From contig CAJJDO010000060.1 in assembly GCA_905183005.1 (NCBI GenBank), positions 249,194 to 313,193 on the forward strand: a stretch of 64,000 nt of DNA, read 5' to 3'. The stretch comes from Paramecium pentaurelia. Its lineage: Eukaryota > Ciliophora > Oligohymenophorea > Peniculida > Parameciidae. Position 1 is the stretch's first letter. Each line of letters begins with the position of its first letter. The position numbers were made by a program, and so were the translations under genes. Shown piece after piece: positions 47,109 to 59,413 of this stretch. The notes under the pieces were generated by a model. The model ran no database searches and was not told the origin of the DNA. It was given only the letters and a program-made list of their open reading frames with translations.

Positions 47109-48654
47109 ATGGATTAAAAATCATCTGCTTTTCATTTATACAAATAAACTCTAATTAGACGTACTACAGTGCCCATTTCTTAAGTTTATTCTTATGATGC
47201 TAAAGATGTAAATATTTTTGCTATGTATAAATTTAGAAAATTGGACAAGGAGCTTATGGAAGTGTTTTCAAAGCAATACATAAGGTTTCAAAATAAGTGA
47301 GAGCTGTAAAAGTGATCAATAAACTCAACATTAAATACAAAGAAAGATTATTAAATGAGATAACAATAATGGAGCTATTAGTATGAAAATAACATTAGCA
47401 ATTTAAGGATCATCCAAATATATTGAGAGTATTTGAAACATTTGAAGATAATGAAAATTTATATATGATCTTAGAGTAAGATATGAATTTTAGCTAGAAT
47501 CTGTTAAGGTGGTGATGTTTTTGATAAAGTGTTAGAAAAAGGAAATCTATCAATTGATGAAGCATTTAAAGTTTATATTCAATACATGAGAGCTGTTAAT
47601 TATTATTAGAGCTTCAAAATTGTACATAGGTATATATTATATAAATTATAGGGATTTGAAACCTGAAAACTTTTTGTTTTAAAAAAAGGATGATATGAAT
47701 ACTTTAATTGTAATTGATTTTGGAATTGCCAAAAGAGGTGTAGATAAATTAAAAACTAAAAGTGGCACAGTATACATTTAATTAATTATATATAGGCATA
47801 TTATGTTGCTCCTGAAGTATTAGAAGGATCTTATGATTCAAAATGTGATATCTGGTCATCTGGAGTCATATTATATGTTATTTTATGTGGATATCCACCA
47901 TTTTATGGAGAAAATGAAAAGGAAATATTAACTGAAATAAGAAATGCTTAATTATAATTCGAAGGTTGTTATTGATAATTATACTATAGGTGATGAATGG
48001 CTTTAAATACCATAAGAAATTAAAGATTTCATTAAACTTTAGATATGTCATGCAGGTTAAAGATTAACACCAAAGGAATTGTTATCAAATAAACTAGTAG
48101 AAAAATTCAATTAAAAATTTTAAATTGATTAAAAATTGATTTCCATGTTGACAATAACATAATGGGTAAAGTTTCATCCATTGAAAAGATTGGGTTTATA
48201 CTATTTAGCAACCTAAATCAATTCATCAGATCTTAAATAATAGAAAATGGCATTTTTCTTAATTAATACTTCTTAATCTGGGTTAATTACTTAAACAGAA
48301 TTAGCATCATATTTAAAGGTGAACAAATAGGATATATAAAAAATATGGTCTTATTTAGATTGCAACAATAACGGTTATTTAGATTACTTTGAATTTATTG
48401 CAATTACTTTGACTCCACAAGATTATAATAATCATTTACAATTAATTTTTGATTTTTTAAGTTAATAAGAAAAACTTATCACACAAAAAACTATAAAATC
48501 AATTTTTGATTAAAATGCTAATTTAGACTAGAAATGGATTTCAATATCAGATACAAAAAGTAATCATCAAAATACACATGATCACCAAGTTAATGTTAAA
48601 AATATTTTAGAAAAAGATGTTGATTTTGCTGGTTTCAAAACCTTAATGGGATGA
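47109..48654 (+). CDS. Calcium-dependent protein kinase (CDPK)
   Basis: ATG 47109, TGA 48652-48654; six introns (47208-47236, 47381-47407, 47476-47497, 47630-47651, 47770-47795, 47965-47989) leave 464 residues. Kinase motifs: KIGQGAYGSVFKAIHK, RAVKVINK, LEICQGGDVFDKVLEKG, IVHRDLKPENFLF, LIVIDFGIAKRG, SGTAYYVAPEVLEGSYDSKC and DIWSSGVILYVILCGYPPFY. After the junction helix come EF-hand-like repeats, the clearest being DCNNNGYLDYFEF with a full canonical loop; SQSGLITQTELASYL is weaker. Calcium binding to this region should release autoinhibition, as in plant and apicomplexan CDPKs. The later EF-hands look degenerate. Two introns split the HRD and APE regions. Confidence 0.92.
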
Positions 48655-48844
48655 AGTATATTATAAAATAGTTTTAAATATATTATATATTTATAATAAT
48701 GATTCTGTCTTAGATGACAAAGTAATCAAAAAAAGATTGAGTATATTTTATCCATATTTCTGGATTTTTTAAATTATTTCATATTTATAAATAAATTAAT
48801 AAATTATCTATTTAACATAATAAATTGAAATTTTACAACTATTA

Positions 48845-49468
48845 ATGTAATCAAACATAAATTTATTAAATAATCACAATCTAAACTTTATTTAGAACTT
48901 TAGATTTAACTTAATATCTGATAAATTAAATGAAGAAATGTAAGAAACAACAATTTTCATATGAAATTTTAATAGGAATTCTTTTTATTTTTATGAAATA
49001 TTAAAATATATATATTTGTAGTAAAAAATAAGAATAAATGATTCTAATGAAGTTATTATTAGAGTTGACAATTATATTCTATATAATCTAATTGTAAAAT
49101 AATTATTAAACATTTTTAAGCAGTCTAATTTTTTAACGCTCAAAGAATAAATTGCTATTAAAAATAAAATTGTTTATAAATGTAATATACTATTTGATTA
49201 GATTGCTATAAATTAGTTGCAAAAAAGAAATAAAATGTTGAGATAATAAAGACCTTATATATATATTTAAATTTAATAAAGTTGGATATTGATCATATAG
49301 GTTTCTAAAGATTGCAAAGGTTAAAATAAGATATCCATCATATTTTTTTCTTATTCTGATGAATTTAATTTGATTATATTATGTCAATTTATGATTCAAA
49401 TACGTAATAAAGATTTCTAATATACAATATATTTTAGGATTCTTTTGATTTAGAAAAAATTAAAATGA
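48845..49468 (+). CDS. Probable uncharacterised gene
   Basis: ATG 48845; a 36-nt intron (about 48939-48974, longer than most here) joins to a frame open to TGA 49466-49468. The product would be 195 residues, Leu/Ile/Gln/Asn-rich and helical (IVKQLLNIFKQSNFLTLKEQ, CNILFDQIAINQLQKRNK). The TGA overlaps the ATG of the next gene, which suggests that the 3' end is wrong or that another intron exists. No domain recognised. Confidence 0.33.
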
Positions 49469-49938
49469 GCAGAACAGGTCTGATTATTGATGAGTTTGAA
49501 AAATTCTCTTCTGAAATTTCGAATAGAAAGGTTTCTACTAGAAAAAATAGACCTATATACACTTAAACAATAAGCGTAAAACGATACCATAAAATACCCT
49601 TAAGAACTTAATAAATGCTTTTTGAACAGGTATTTAAAAATGGTAAAAAGATAAAACAAGTATTTGTATTTTTTAATTTTAAGGCAGCAAAGGAATTAAG
49701 AATGAATTATTCAAGTGCTAAGTCATTAATCCATTATTATAAAACTGAAAAGAGGCCAATACCAGATTAAGTGAAAAACTTGATTGTTAAGAAAAAGTAA
49801 GCATAAATTTGCTCAATAGAGAAAAAAAATGAACAACATCTCACTCTATTTGTAGAAATAAAAATCAATCATGAAATAATTAACTCTTACAACTACTTTC
49901 AAAAACTTCATAATGAAGTTAAAGAAGAAACAATTTGA
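49465..49938 (+). CDS. Small helix-turn-helix (homeodomain-like) protein
   Basis: ATG 49465, TGA 49936-49938; a 24-nt intron (49660-49683) leaves 149 residues. The centre, around the splice junction, reads LFEQVFKNGKKIKQAAKELR then MNYSSAKSLIHYYKTEKR, the pattern of a homeodomain-like helix-turn-helix as in Psq/transposase-type DNA-binding modules. The N-terminal 50 residues are basic and the C-terminal 70 mixed. It would bind DNA, but a target or a transposon origin cannot be shown; no catalytic domain follows. Confidence 0.6.
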
Positions 49939-50632
49939 TATAATTAGAATAATTTTTAACTGTAATTTGAGTTTTCGTTCTTCTTAACGCCAACTTCCAT
50001 TTAATTTTTTCTTATAACATTTTTAATTAAGTTGTTTATCAAATAATATTTTTTTAATTATATATAATATGACCCAAAAAGGGTTGCTATATTTAATGCA
50101 ACTTTTAGAATTCTATTATGATTTTTTGGAATGACATTTTTGAGAATATGTTTTTGAATTTAGTAATTCAATAAACAATAAATCAATAAAGAGTTTAAAT
50201 ATTCTGTTCATGAAGTTAATCTAGATTTATAATTAATTAATTAAATAATTTTTATGTCATAAACTATTAATATACATAATTTATTTATTAATACCTATTC
50301 TATTCTATATATGTTATAAAATAGTTTGCATCCAATTATTATACTATTAACCATTATATGAGTTTTATTAATATAAATGATAAAAGAGTTTTTATAACTA
50401 TTAAATCATTTTTTAGATAGAAGTAATAGGTTCTGCACTTAATGTTTTTAGTTTGATCATCTATATCGTTTGATTATCTATATCATTTGATTATCAATAT
50501 TGATTATAAGAATTATTAATTTTTAAGTAAATAAGGTTGTGAATTAGTTTTCTAAATGATGGTTGCTTAGTCTTATTAAGAGGAGAGTAATAATTAATTA
50601 TGACAAACGAATGAAAGTTGTTATTTGAAGCA
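49939..50632. other. AT-rich spacer
   Basis: About 690 bp with TGA in all frames. Near 50450-50510 a short phrase (ATC..TTTGATTATC) is repeated two or three times. No gene recognised. Confidence 0.4.
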
Positions 50633-50968
50633 ATGGATGAAATTTAATTAAATTAAATAATAATAAGGTTAATGAACTTGAATAATGTATATAATGTAGT
50701 TGAAGAAGCTATGGATAAATTATTGGAATATTTACATTAGAATAAATATATATGTTAAGATTACAATTAACAAAATGAGTTTAGAAACAAATTTAAGTAA
50801 ATAGTTGAAGATTCTAAAAATTATCAAAGTGAACAAACAGAAGAAGACATTAGTGAATTAGATTTCTATTTATAAAACCCAATTAATAGAAAAAGACATT
50901 AATCTTTTAGAATATTCAATCCATTGGTATTTTTAGCAAAGGAGATAAGATAGCATGAATAAATTTGA
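50633..50968 (+). CDS. Small acidic-helical uncharacterised protein
   Basis: ATG 50633, TGA 50966-50968, 111 residues without intron. It has a helical start (IIIRLMNLNNVYNVVEEAMD, KLLEYLHQNK), an acidic middle (SEQTEEDISELD) and a basic end (NPINRKRHQSFRIFNP). An upstream exon starting near 50560 is possible. It lies 125 bp before ISWI on the same strand. Function unknown. Confidence 0.45.
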
Positions 50969-51093
50969 TTTATAATATGTTAGTACTAGTATTATGTATG
51001 TGAATATAATATATATATATATATAATTTTGATAATCAAATGTTAGTATGATTATTTAGGAAATTGGTTAGGTGAAAAATATAATTAAATTTA

Positions 51094-54000
51094 ATGAGTA
51101 ATTTAAGTGAGGATGAGAATGAAGTAATGCAAGTTGAATTGGCAAGTGATGAAGAATAAAGAGCAGAAGAAAAAGATGAACGAATAATAAAGTTAGAGCA
51201 AGACAAAAAGAGTTTCATGAGTTCAATAATGTAGAGTGGAAGATTGAATACAAATGTAAAGATAAATTATACTAAAATAGTTAAAATTTGATAATATAGA
51301 GTCAAAGATAAATACATTATTAGAAAATGCTGAAAAATATGCTATGTTTCTTTTACATCGACATAAGAGAACATAAGAGAATAAGCAAAGGGTTTAGTCT
51401 TAATAAAGAGGAAAACATAGATAAATAGTTGAAGATGGTAGTGAGGAAGAAGAATTTGATGATACTCCTACAGTATTGGAATAACAGCCTACTATTTTAA
51501 AAGGAGGATAATTGAAATCATATTAATTGACAGGATTAAATTGGATGATATCTTTATTTGAAGAAGGGATCAATGGAATTTTAGCTGATGAAATGGGTTT
51601 AGGCAAAACAATACAAACTATAGGATTTCTTGCTTTCTTAAAAGAGTATTAAAAGATTAGTGGACCTTTTTTGATTGTAGCACCAAAATCAACATTAGGT
51701 AATTGGATGAGAGAATTTAAAATATGGTTACCTTGCATGAGAATAGTAAAATTGATAGCAATTAAAGAAGAAAGAGATGAAATATTGAATAGATATTTTT
51801 AACCAGGTAAATTTGATGTTTGTTTAACAAGTTATGAAGGAGTCAATATTTGTTTAAAACATATAAGAAGATTTCAATATAAATATATTATAATAGATGA
51901 GGCACACAAAATAAAAAATGAAGATGCAATTATTAGTTAGAATTTACGTAAGATTAGAACTAATTATAAATTATTATTGACAGGAACACCATTATAGAAC
52001 ACTCCACATGAATTATGGAGTTTATTGAATTACTTATTACCTGATCTATTTGATTCTTCAGAAGTCTTTGATAAATGGTTTGAGGTAAATACTGAAGCAA
52101 AATTAAAAGAAGGAAGTGAAACTATTCATTAAGATGAATTAGAATAAAGGAATTTAGAAATGGTCTAAAAATTCTAAAAGATATTAAGACCATTTATGCT
52201 TAGAAGAACCAAAGCTGAAGTAGAAAGAATGCTACCTCCAAAATAAGAAATCCATTTATTTATTAAAATGTCTAATTTATAGAAATAGATGTATTAAAAT
52301 ATTCTTATTCACAATAATCCACATGAGGGAGAAGATAAAGGCTTTTATATGAATAAACTTATGTAATTACGTAAGATTTGTTTACATCCTTATTTATTTC
52401 CTGAAGTGGAAGATAAATCATTACCTGTATTAGGAGAACATCTAGTGGAAGTCAGTGGTAAAATGAGAGTATTAGATAAATTTTTAAAGAAATTAAGTGA
52501 AGGCTAACATCAAATTCTAATCTTTTCATAATTTACTTCAATGTTGAATATTCTTGAAGACTATTGTAATTTTAGAGGCTTTTAATATTGCAGAATAGAT
52601 GGAGAAACTGAAATTTAATAAAGAGATGACTAGATTGCTGAATTTACATCTCCAGACACAAAAAAATTCATATTTTTATTGTCAACTAGAGCAGGTGGTC
52701 TTGGTATCAATTTGGCTACTGCAGATACTGTTATTATTTATGATTCAGATTTTAATCCCTAAATGGATATGCAAGCTATGGACAGAGCTCATAGAATTGG
52801 ATAAAAGAATAGAGTAATGGTTTATAGGATGGCTTGTGAACATACTGTAGAAGAGAAGATTATAGAAAGATAATAAATTAAATTACGTTGGGATTCACTT
52901 ATGATTTAATAAGGAAGACTTCAATAGAAACAAACTGGAAAATTATTATCTAAAGAAGATTTAAAAGAGATGACAACTTATGGTGCATCACAGATTTTCA
53001 AATTGGATGGAGATGATATCAAAGATGAAGATATTGATATATTACTTAAAAGAGGTGAATAATTAACTAAAGAAATGAATGAAAGAATTGAAAAGAAATT
53101 TGAAACTTTTAAAGATAAAGTTTCATCTTTAGATTTAGGATTGGGACAAATCAATATCTTTGACTATTTTGATGAAGCTAAAAGAAATAAAGAAGATGAA
53201 GAAGCATTGGAAGATGCCCTAGTCAATCATCTAATGTAAGATAATAAAACCAGAAATAGAGACAAGAAAGCTATGATGATTGGAACCAACTCTAAAAAGA
53301 TTTAAGGTAAATAAATTAAGCTTTCTGAACATCATCTCTATGAAAACAAAGATAGATTATAGTTTTTGTTATAAAAAGAGGAAGATTTTCTTGCATAACA
53401 GAAAACTTAGAAGAAAGCTACAGAAAATGACCATAATGTTGATTTTGGTGGTCTGACTACAGAAGAGCGTTAGGAATAAAAAAGATTACTTGAAACAGGT
53501 TTCAAGAATTGGAATAAACAAGAGTTTTAAGACTTCATTATTGCTAATGAAAGATATGGAAAAGATGCTTATGATAAAATTTAAGATGTTATCAAAACTA
53601 AAACAATAGATGAAATCAAAGTTTATGCTCAAGCCTTTTGGGAAAGAATTGATGGATTAAGTGAAAAAGATAAAATTGTTAAGTAAATTGAGAGAGGACA
53701 AAAACTAATTGAACAAAAAACTAATGGTTAAAAATTAATTGAAGAGAAATGCAAACATTTTCATTAACCAAAATATGAATTAGTCTTTACTCCTTAACTC
53801 TATAATAAATTTAAAAGCAAATATTTCAGTTTAGAAAATGACAAATTCTTGATATACATGACCAATGAAGTTGGATATGGTAATTGGGGATAATTGAAAT
53901 AATCAATAAGAAAAGATATCACTTTTCGATTTGATCATGCCTTTAAATGCAAAAGTGAAAATGAACTCAAAAATAGAGTTATTTCCCTTGTTAAAGTACT

Positions 54001-54160
54001 AGATAAAGAAAAAGAAAATAATTCTATGGGAAGATCTATTGTTAAAAACACTTAAATTGAAAAGCCAAAAGTTGTATAAGAAACTCAAAAAAAGAAAATA
54101 TAAAATGATGATGAAGAAGTTCAAGAAGAATCTGAATCTATTAAAAAGGTTAAATTATGA
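51094..54160 (+). CDS. ISWI: ISWI-family chromatin remodelling ATPase
   Basis: SNF2-type motor that slides and spaces nucleosomes. ATG 51094, TGA 54158-54160; one 25-nt intron (51256-51280) leaves 1013 residues, typical for ISWI. Motifs: GILADEMGLGKTIQT (I) near 155, IIIDEAHKIKN (II) near 260, LLLTGTPLQN (III), LRPFMLRRTKAEVE, LIFSQFTSMLNILEDYC (IV), STRAGGLGINLATAD (V) and MDRAHRIGQKNRVMVYR (VI). The HAND-SANT-SLIDE end follows, with FKNWNKQEFQDFIIANERYG near 795 and YMTNEVGYGNWGQLKQSIRK. Full-length and intact. In Paramecium an ISWI1 protein is reported to act in developmental DNA elimination; whether this gene is that orthologue or a vegetative paralogue cannot be decided from the sequence alone. 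Confidence 0.95.
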
Positions 54161-54615
54161 TATATATTTTAATATATATATTTATAAATTAATAATAAAT
54201 AAATATCTTAAAGAAAATTTCTAATTCAAAAAAGTAAATTCAATTTCATATTATCTAAAAATTGTTCATTAATAATAAGAGAATGAAATTTTGCTATTTT
54301 TACTTTAAAAATATTGAAGTAATTAGTTTAATGAAATATTTTAATTCCAAATTCAATAATTAAATTAGAATTAAGTTACTTTCAGAGAAGTCATGTCAGA
54401 TAAAGTTTAAGGAATGAGAACTAACAGTAATTCAGTAATACAGAAATACCTTCTTTTTCTTAGAATGACTATTCTACAACAGAAACAAATTAAACGAATA
54501 AAAACTTTTTATGACTCAAAATTACTATGCGTTAGAAAATAAATTATAACTAATCACATTTTTTAAGGATAATATAATAAAATTTATAAATAAAATTAGT
54601 AATTATTAGTAATCA
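54161..54615. other. Spacer with unresolved ORF
   Basis: 455 bp after ISWI. An ATG at 54393 opens an 89-codon frame (to 54662) that overlaps the next gene in another frame; a 29-nt GTAATA...TAG intron is possible in it. I could not decide whether it is a 5' exon of the gene at 54616. Confidence 0.35.
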
Positions 54616-54921
54616 ATGAGCGATTATGTATTAATTGTTAAAATTTAAACAAAATAAATTGAAAATCTAAAGATCGAATAAATTTAACATGAATAAGTTT
54701 TGAAAGCCTCATAATTTTTATCCAACTAATTACATTTTTTAGTATCAATTTAAAAACTTATAGAATCTAAGTTATATATTAAACAAAGAAGCAAAAGTTG
54801 CATATTATTAGAATGCCAAGAACCAATTCAGATTAACGAGTTTAAGAATTATTTACTACAGTTCCATATAGAATTTAGTCTTATAAAACAAAAAAAAGTA
54901 GATATTTAGATGTGTTTTTGA
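54616..54921 (+). CDS. Small uncharacterised protein
   Basis: ATG 54616, TGA 54919-54921, 101 residues in one frame. Helical and Gln/Leu/Lys-rich: KIQTKQIENLKIEQIQHEQV, FLSNQLHFLVSIQKLIESK, then CILLECQEPIQINEFKNYLL. A second frame that opens at an ATG within it (MPRTNSDQRVQELF) is also coding-like up to about 54960, so one more intron may be missing. No domain recognised. Confidence 0.4.
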
Positions 54922-55087
54922 ACCACAGATATATAGATAAATAAAAGTGAAAAACTAAGATAGTCATAGATGAACAACTTTAAGGACAATAAGTCTAAGA
55001 TTTGTCTATGATTGATAAAAAGGATTTTAGTTAAGTTAGTTTATGTCTATTCTGATTGAGTATATACTTATTATAATTATTTATTTT

Positions 55088-57359
55088 ATGCGCAATCGTA
55101 TTTTAAGTAAGGATGACGATAATGTTAAGGAATATTTCTCACCATAAAAACGAAAACAAGATAATACTGTCCAAGTTTGGCAAGGGTATATGTCAATAGC
55201 TCTGAATAGCACAGAAGCAGGAGTCAGACAATTTTTATCATAGATGAGAAGGAATGGGAGCTTTTAATAAATAGAGAAAAAATAAAAACCTGTAATTACT
55301 GAATAAGAATAATATCTGGAAACTCCAAATCATAGTATTGTAAAATCTCTTGATCCTCAATTTCCTCCTTTCATAAGAAAAAGCAAGGATATCACAAGTT
55401 ATGAATTTCTATCTTAGATTTATGAGTTGCATAATAGAAAAGCAAGAAATCAATCATTAATAGAACAAATTATTGGAAAAACAAATAATGAAATTATTGT
55501 ATTTCCTAAAACAATTCATAGAAAGAATATATAAAAAAGATCATAACGTTGTCAATCAGTTGCATAAAAAGACATTGAATTGGACAGTATAAAGGGACAA
55601 TTAATCTAAGTAAAATAAGTTTAAGTTTAACCCTTGCCAAAAGAGACTACTCCAAAACCGTTGAAGAGATTAATACCAATAATCAAATTAGAAAGGACTA
55701 CTTCCCCTATTAAAAAAGCCATAGCTCCATAATCCTAAACTAAAAAAAAAGTTTTAATTGATGATACTAGATATTGGGATATAGGTTATCTAAAATTTAT
55801 ATAATGCCCCAGTGTATTAGAAATTAATTAAATCATAAATTTTACAAATGCACTGCAAGTTTTACCGGCTTAGCATTAAAAATATTATAAACTTTATGTT
55901 GGTCGAGGAAATAATCATATGATGGTGAAAAGTATTTTCAGTATGAGAGCATAATGGACTGTAGGTGGAAATTTAGAAGAAGATGATTTAAATTTTATTT
56001 GGACTCAAAAATTTGTTGATTTTCCTTAATCTGAAATTAAATCAATCTAAAGATCAATTTCAAATGAAACTATTGAAGGATGGATTGATTCAAATGATTA
56101 AACTTTAATTAGATAAGCTTGGGATCGTGTGGAAGGAAAATCGAAGAAGAAACTTGCAGATTATAATCTTGAAAGTCAACCCATACTTAATAATGTAAGG
56201 AAATAACCATATTTTATAGTTAAGTAATGTAAAAGAGTTACTAACAATTAATCATTAAAATTAATCAATTAGAATTCATAATCATTTAAAAGAAGGAAAT
56301 TAATTAGGAGATAAGAAATTCTTATTCTTAAATTTAAGCAAACATTGTTAAGAGAATGAGATTGATTTGTGGACTTTAATTCCTTTGACATATCATATAT
56401 AAGGTCCGAATGATGAATCCTTTTATCTTTTTAAGAAAAAATTTGAAGAGGTTTCTGTTGATTCATAATTTAAAAATATATGGATTATCAAACCTGGAGA
56501 AGATAGTAATAGAGGTTAAGGAATTAAAGGTATTTTAATTTTAATTTTAATAGTATGTAATAATCTAAATGAAATTTATCAACATATTTCTTAATAGAAT
56601 CATACATTCATTCTATAAAAATATATTGAGAATCCATTTCTTTATTAAAAGAGGAAATTTGATATAAGAGGATATTGTCTAATAACAATAATAAATGGTG
56701 CAAAAAAAGGTAGTGATCATTTTAATAAGTAGATAGTATTTTGGTATAAGAAGGGATACCTCCGTACATCAAGTAGTTTATTTAGTTTAGATTCACTTGA
56801 TAATTAGAAAATACATCTTACTAATGATGCAATTCAAAATAAAATGAATGGATATGGAAAATTTGAGAAAGGTATTTGACATTTTTATATATATTATAGG
56901 TAATAAGGTATCATATGAACAATTTTAGAACTATTTACTCGAATAAAATAAATAAAATAATACCAATTATAGTTTCGAAGAACTTTATAAAAATATGAAA
57001 GTAAAATATAATAAAAAATAATATTATTAGTAATTGACTAAAATAGCATGTGCTTCTAGTATTAATTAAATAAATAATACTGATTAAGTTTTAGGATTTG
57101 AATTATATGGTTTAGATTTTATGATTACTAATGAATTTAAACCAATCTTAATAGAATTTAATACAAATCCCTGTATTGAAACAGGTTGTCCAGTATTAGC
57201 TAAAATAATTTCTGGATTATTAGATAATTTATTTAGGTAAATTAATTTAATTTGTTGAGGTTCATTATTGATCCACTCTTTCCTGCTAAAAAAACAAATC
57301 TTGATGATTTTAACAGTAAAAATGATTTTGAATTATTATTATAATCATAATTATTATGA
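55088..57359 (+). CDS. Tubulin tyrosine ligase-like protein (second TTLL)
   Basis: ATG 55088, TGA 57357-57359; introns 56195-56219, 56530-56553, 56710-56736, 56872-56899 and 57237-57259 leave 714 residues. The N-terminal 250 residues are basic and low-complexity. The TTL domain shows YYKLYVGRGNNHMMVKSIF, WTVGGNLEEDDLNFIWTQ, WIIKPGEDSNRGQGI (ATP-grasp), YLFKKKFEEV, FDIRGYCLI, GFELYGLDFMITNEFKPILI, EFNTNPCIETGCPVL and the tail FRFIIDPLFP. The WIIKPGEDSNRG form and the terminal NTNPC differ from the glutamylase at 7182-8874, so the two belong to different TTLL subfamilies. The exact modification (glycyl or glutamyl) is not determined. Confidence 0.88.
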
Positions 57360-57439
57360 AGAAACGTATCTAAATTTATAAAATGAAAAAAATAATCAAT
57401 TTATGTACTCGATAAATTAATTTATTTAAAATTGCTGAT

Positions 57440-59382
57440 ATGAAATCCACTAATATGAAAAAAATAGGAAATTTAAGTAAAAAGTTAGATTTTTTCTCAT
57501 CTCCAGTAGAATTGATGATTCATAAGAAGAGAGCTCATCAATCATTATTTGGAGCATTCATGACATTATTAATGTTTTCTTGTGTTTTAACTTACATTAT
57601 TAACAAGTTTGTGTAATTAGGATAAAGAAAAGAATTTTAAACACTATATTCAGAGGTATACTATGAGGAAATTCCGGTATTCCCATTATAATCTAAGAAT
57701 TTCTCATTATAATTTGCATTTTAAACGGACAATTAAACAAACTACATTGATAAATCTATATACTAAGTCAAGGCTGTAATGGTTAATAGAGCATAAGTTA
57801 TGTAAGTTTTTTAATTTATAAAAGGGTTGATAACAAAACAAATTTGTAGTTAACTAAAACTGAAATTCCTTTATAAAAATGTGGTAAAATAGGGATTCCA
57901 TATGAAGAAATATCAGACCAACTTGATAATGTTGATATTGAAAATACATATTGTTTAGATTGGAACAATATCAAAGATCTTAGTTTAATTGGAACACCAG
58001 AATAAGAAAACTATACTTACATATATATAAGCTTTCAATCATGTGTAAATGACACTAGCAATAGTAATTTTTTAAATACTATATAGTAAATAGCCAAGTT
58101 TGTAAATCTAAGGAAGAAATTTAAGAAAAACTACATCGTAATTATATTTTATTCCAATTGTCTTCATACAATATTGACTTAAGAAATTACTTAAAACCAA
58201 ATGTACCAAAAGTTGAAGAAATTTAAACTACAATTTCAAGTCAAGTTATGAAAGATATTACTTTATTCATGTAACCTATAACAACTTTGACTGAAGAAGG
58301 ATTATTAAATGGATTAGTGCGTAAAGATTCAACAATTAGATATTAGAAAACTTAAGAAGTTATAGATTTTAATAGTGATGAAGCTCTTGCATCAGTTTTG
58401 ATTAGATTGGCAAATACAGAGAATATCAGTTATAGAATTTATCCTAAATTATAAGATATTTTAGCTTAAGCAGGTGGTTTATGGGAAATTCTAATGCTTG
58501 TTTTTACTATTTTGGTTAAACCTTTTTAATCTTTGTCTTATAAATTAGCTGTTATTAATAATCTTTTTAATTTTGAAGGATAAAAATAATAAAATGATAT
58601 TGAAGATGGTGGAAAATAAATCTTAAAGAAATTGACTATGGTTTAAGAGAATGTTTAGACTTATGAAAATGATCCTTCAATTATGTTAAATTAATCAAAA
58701 ATTAAAACTTCTATTAGATTCCCTAGAGGTAGAACTAAAAGTAAACATTAAAAATTAGAATAAATTAATTCTACTTAAACAGAGAAATCTTCTTAAATTG
58801 TTACAAATTCACCTGAAAATGACAAATTAATTTAAAAGGGTATTAGATTTGCTTTAAGGAAATTATTTAATATAGCAACACTAAAATTATAACTCAGTCC
58901 AATTGATTATATAAAATATTTAAAGTGTGGGTAATTTTATATTTTGATTTTATAGAAAAAAGGAAGGAAAATTTAAATAAATGTAATATTCAGTCAATAA
59001 ATTAGAGAAATGTTTAGATATACTCTTTATTATAGATAAATTATAAGAAATTGATAAACTTAAAACAATTTTATTGACAAAGTAATAAGTACAACTTTTT
59101 GATTTTTTACCTAAACCTTTGATTTCTTTAGATCCTAGTAATTTGTAATAAAATGAAAATATAATGTATTCTTCATTATTGAAACCATATAAAACTTAAA
59201 GAGAAAAAGCACATGAAGCATAATAAGTTTTGGATGATTTACTTGAAAATTTAGATGATCCAATTACTATAAAACTTATTTCTTTGATGGATCCTAATAT
59301 TTTTAAGCTTCTATAAATTTAATTGGATCTAAAAAAGAGATAAGTTTCTAAATTAATCACACCTGATGTTATTGAATCATGA
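57440..59382 (+). CDS. Membrane protein, convergent paralogue pair, member 1
   Basis: ATG 57440, TGA 59380-59382; introns 57802-57824, 58064-58086 and 58931-58955 leave 623 residues. A membrane helix lies near 38-60 (GAFMTLLMFSCVLTYII), after SPVELMIHKKRAHQS. Next is a loop of about 270 residues with KEFQTLYSEVYYE, NTYCLDWNNIKDLSLIGT, ISFQSCVNDTSN, several Asn glycosylation sequons, and a strand-rich part (ITLFMQPITTLTEEG, IRYQKTQEVIDF). A second helix follows near 330 (GGLWEILMLVFTILVKPF), then a polar cytoplasmic tail of 270 residues with CLDILFIIDKLQEIDKLKTI. Family unrecognised, but shared with the facing gene. It begins 80 bp after TTLL. Receptor- or channel-like topology is inference. 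Confidence 0.78.
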
Positions 59383-59413
59383 ATAAATATTTTTAAATTA
59401 TAATTTATTGAAT

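Noticed and set aside
47476..47493. An 18-nt minimal intron in the CDPK gene
   Set aside because: The 22-nt form ending at 47497 restores the kinase motif LEICQGGDVFD, whereas the 18-nt form leads to a stop.
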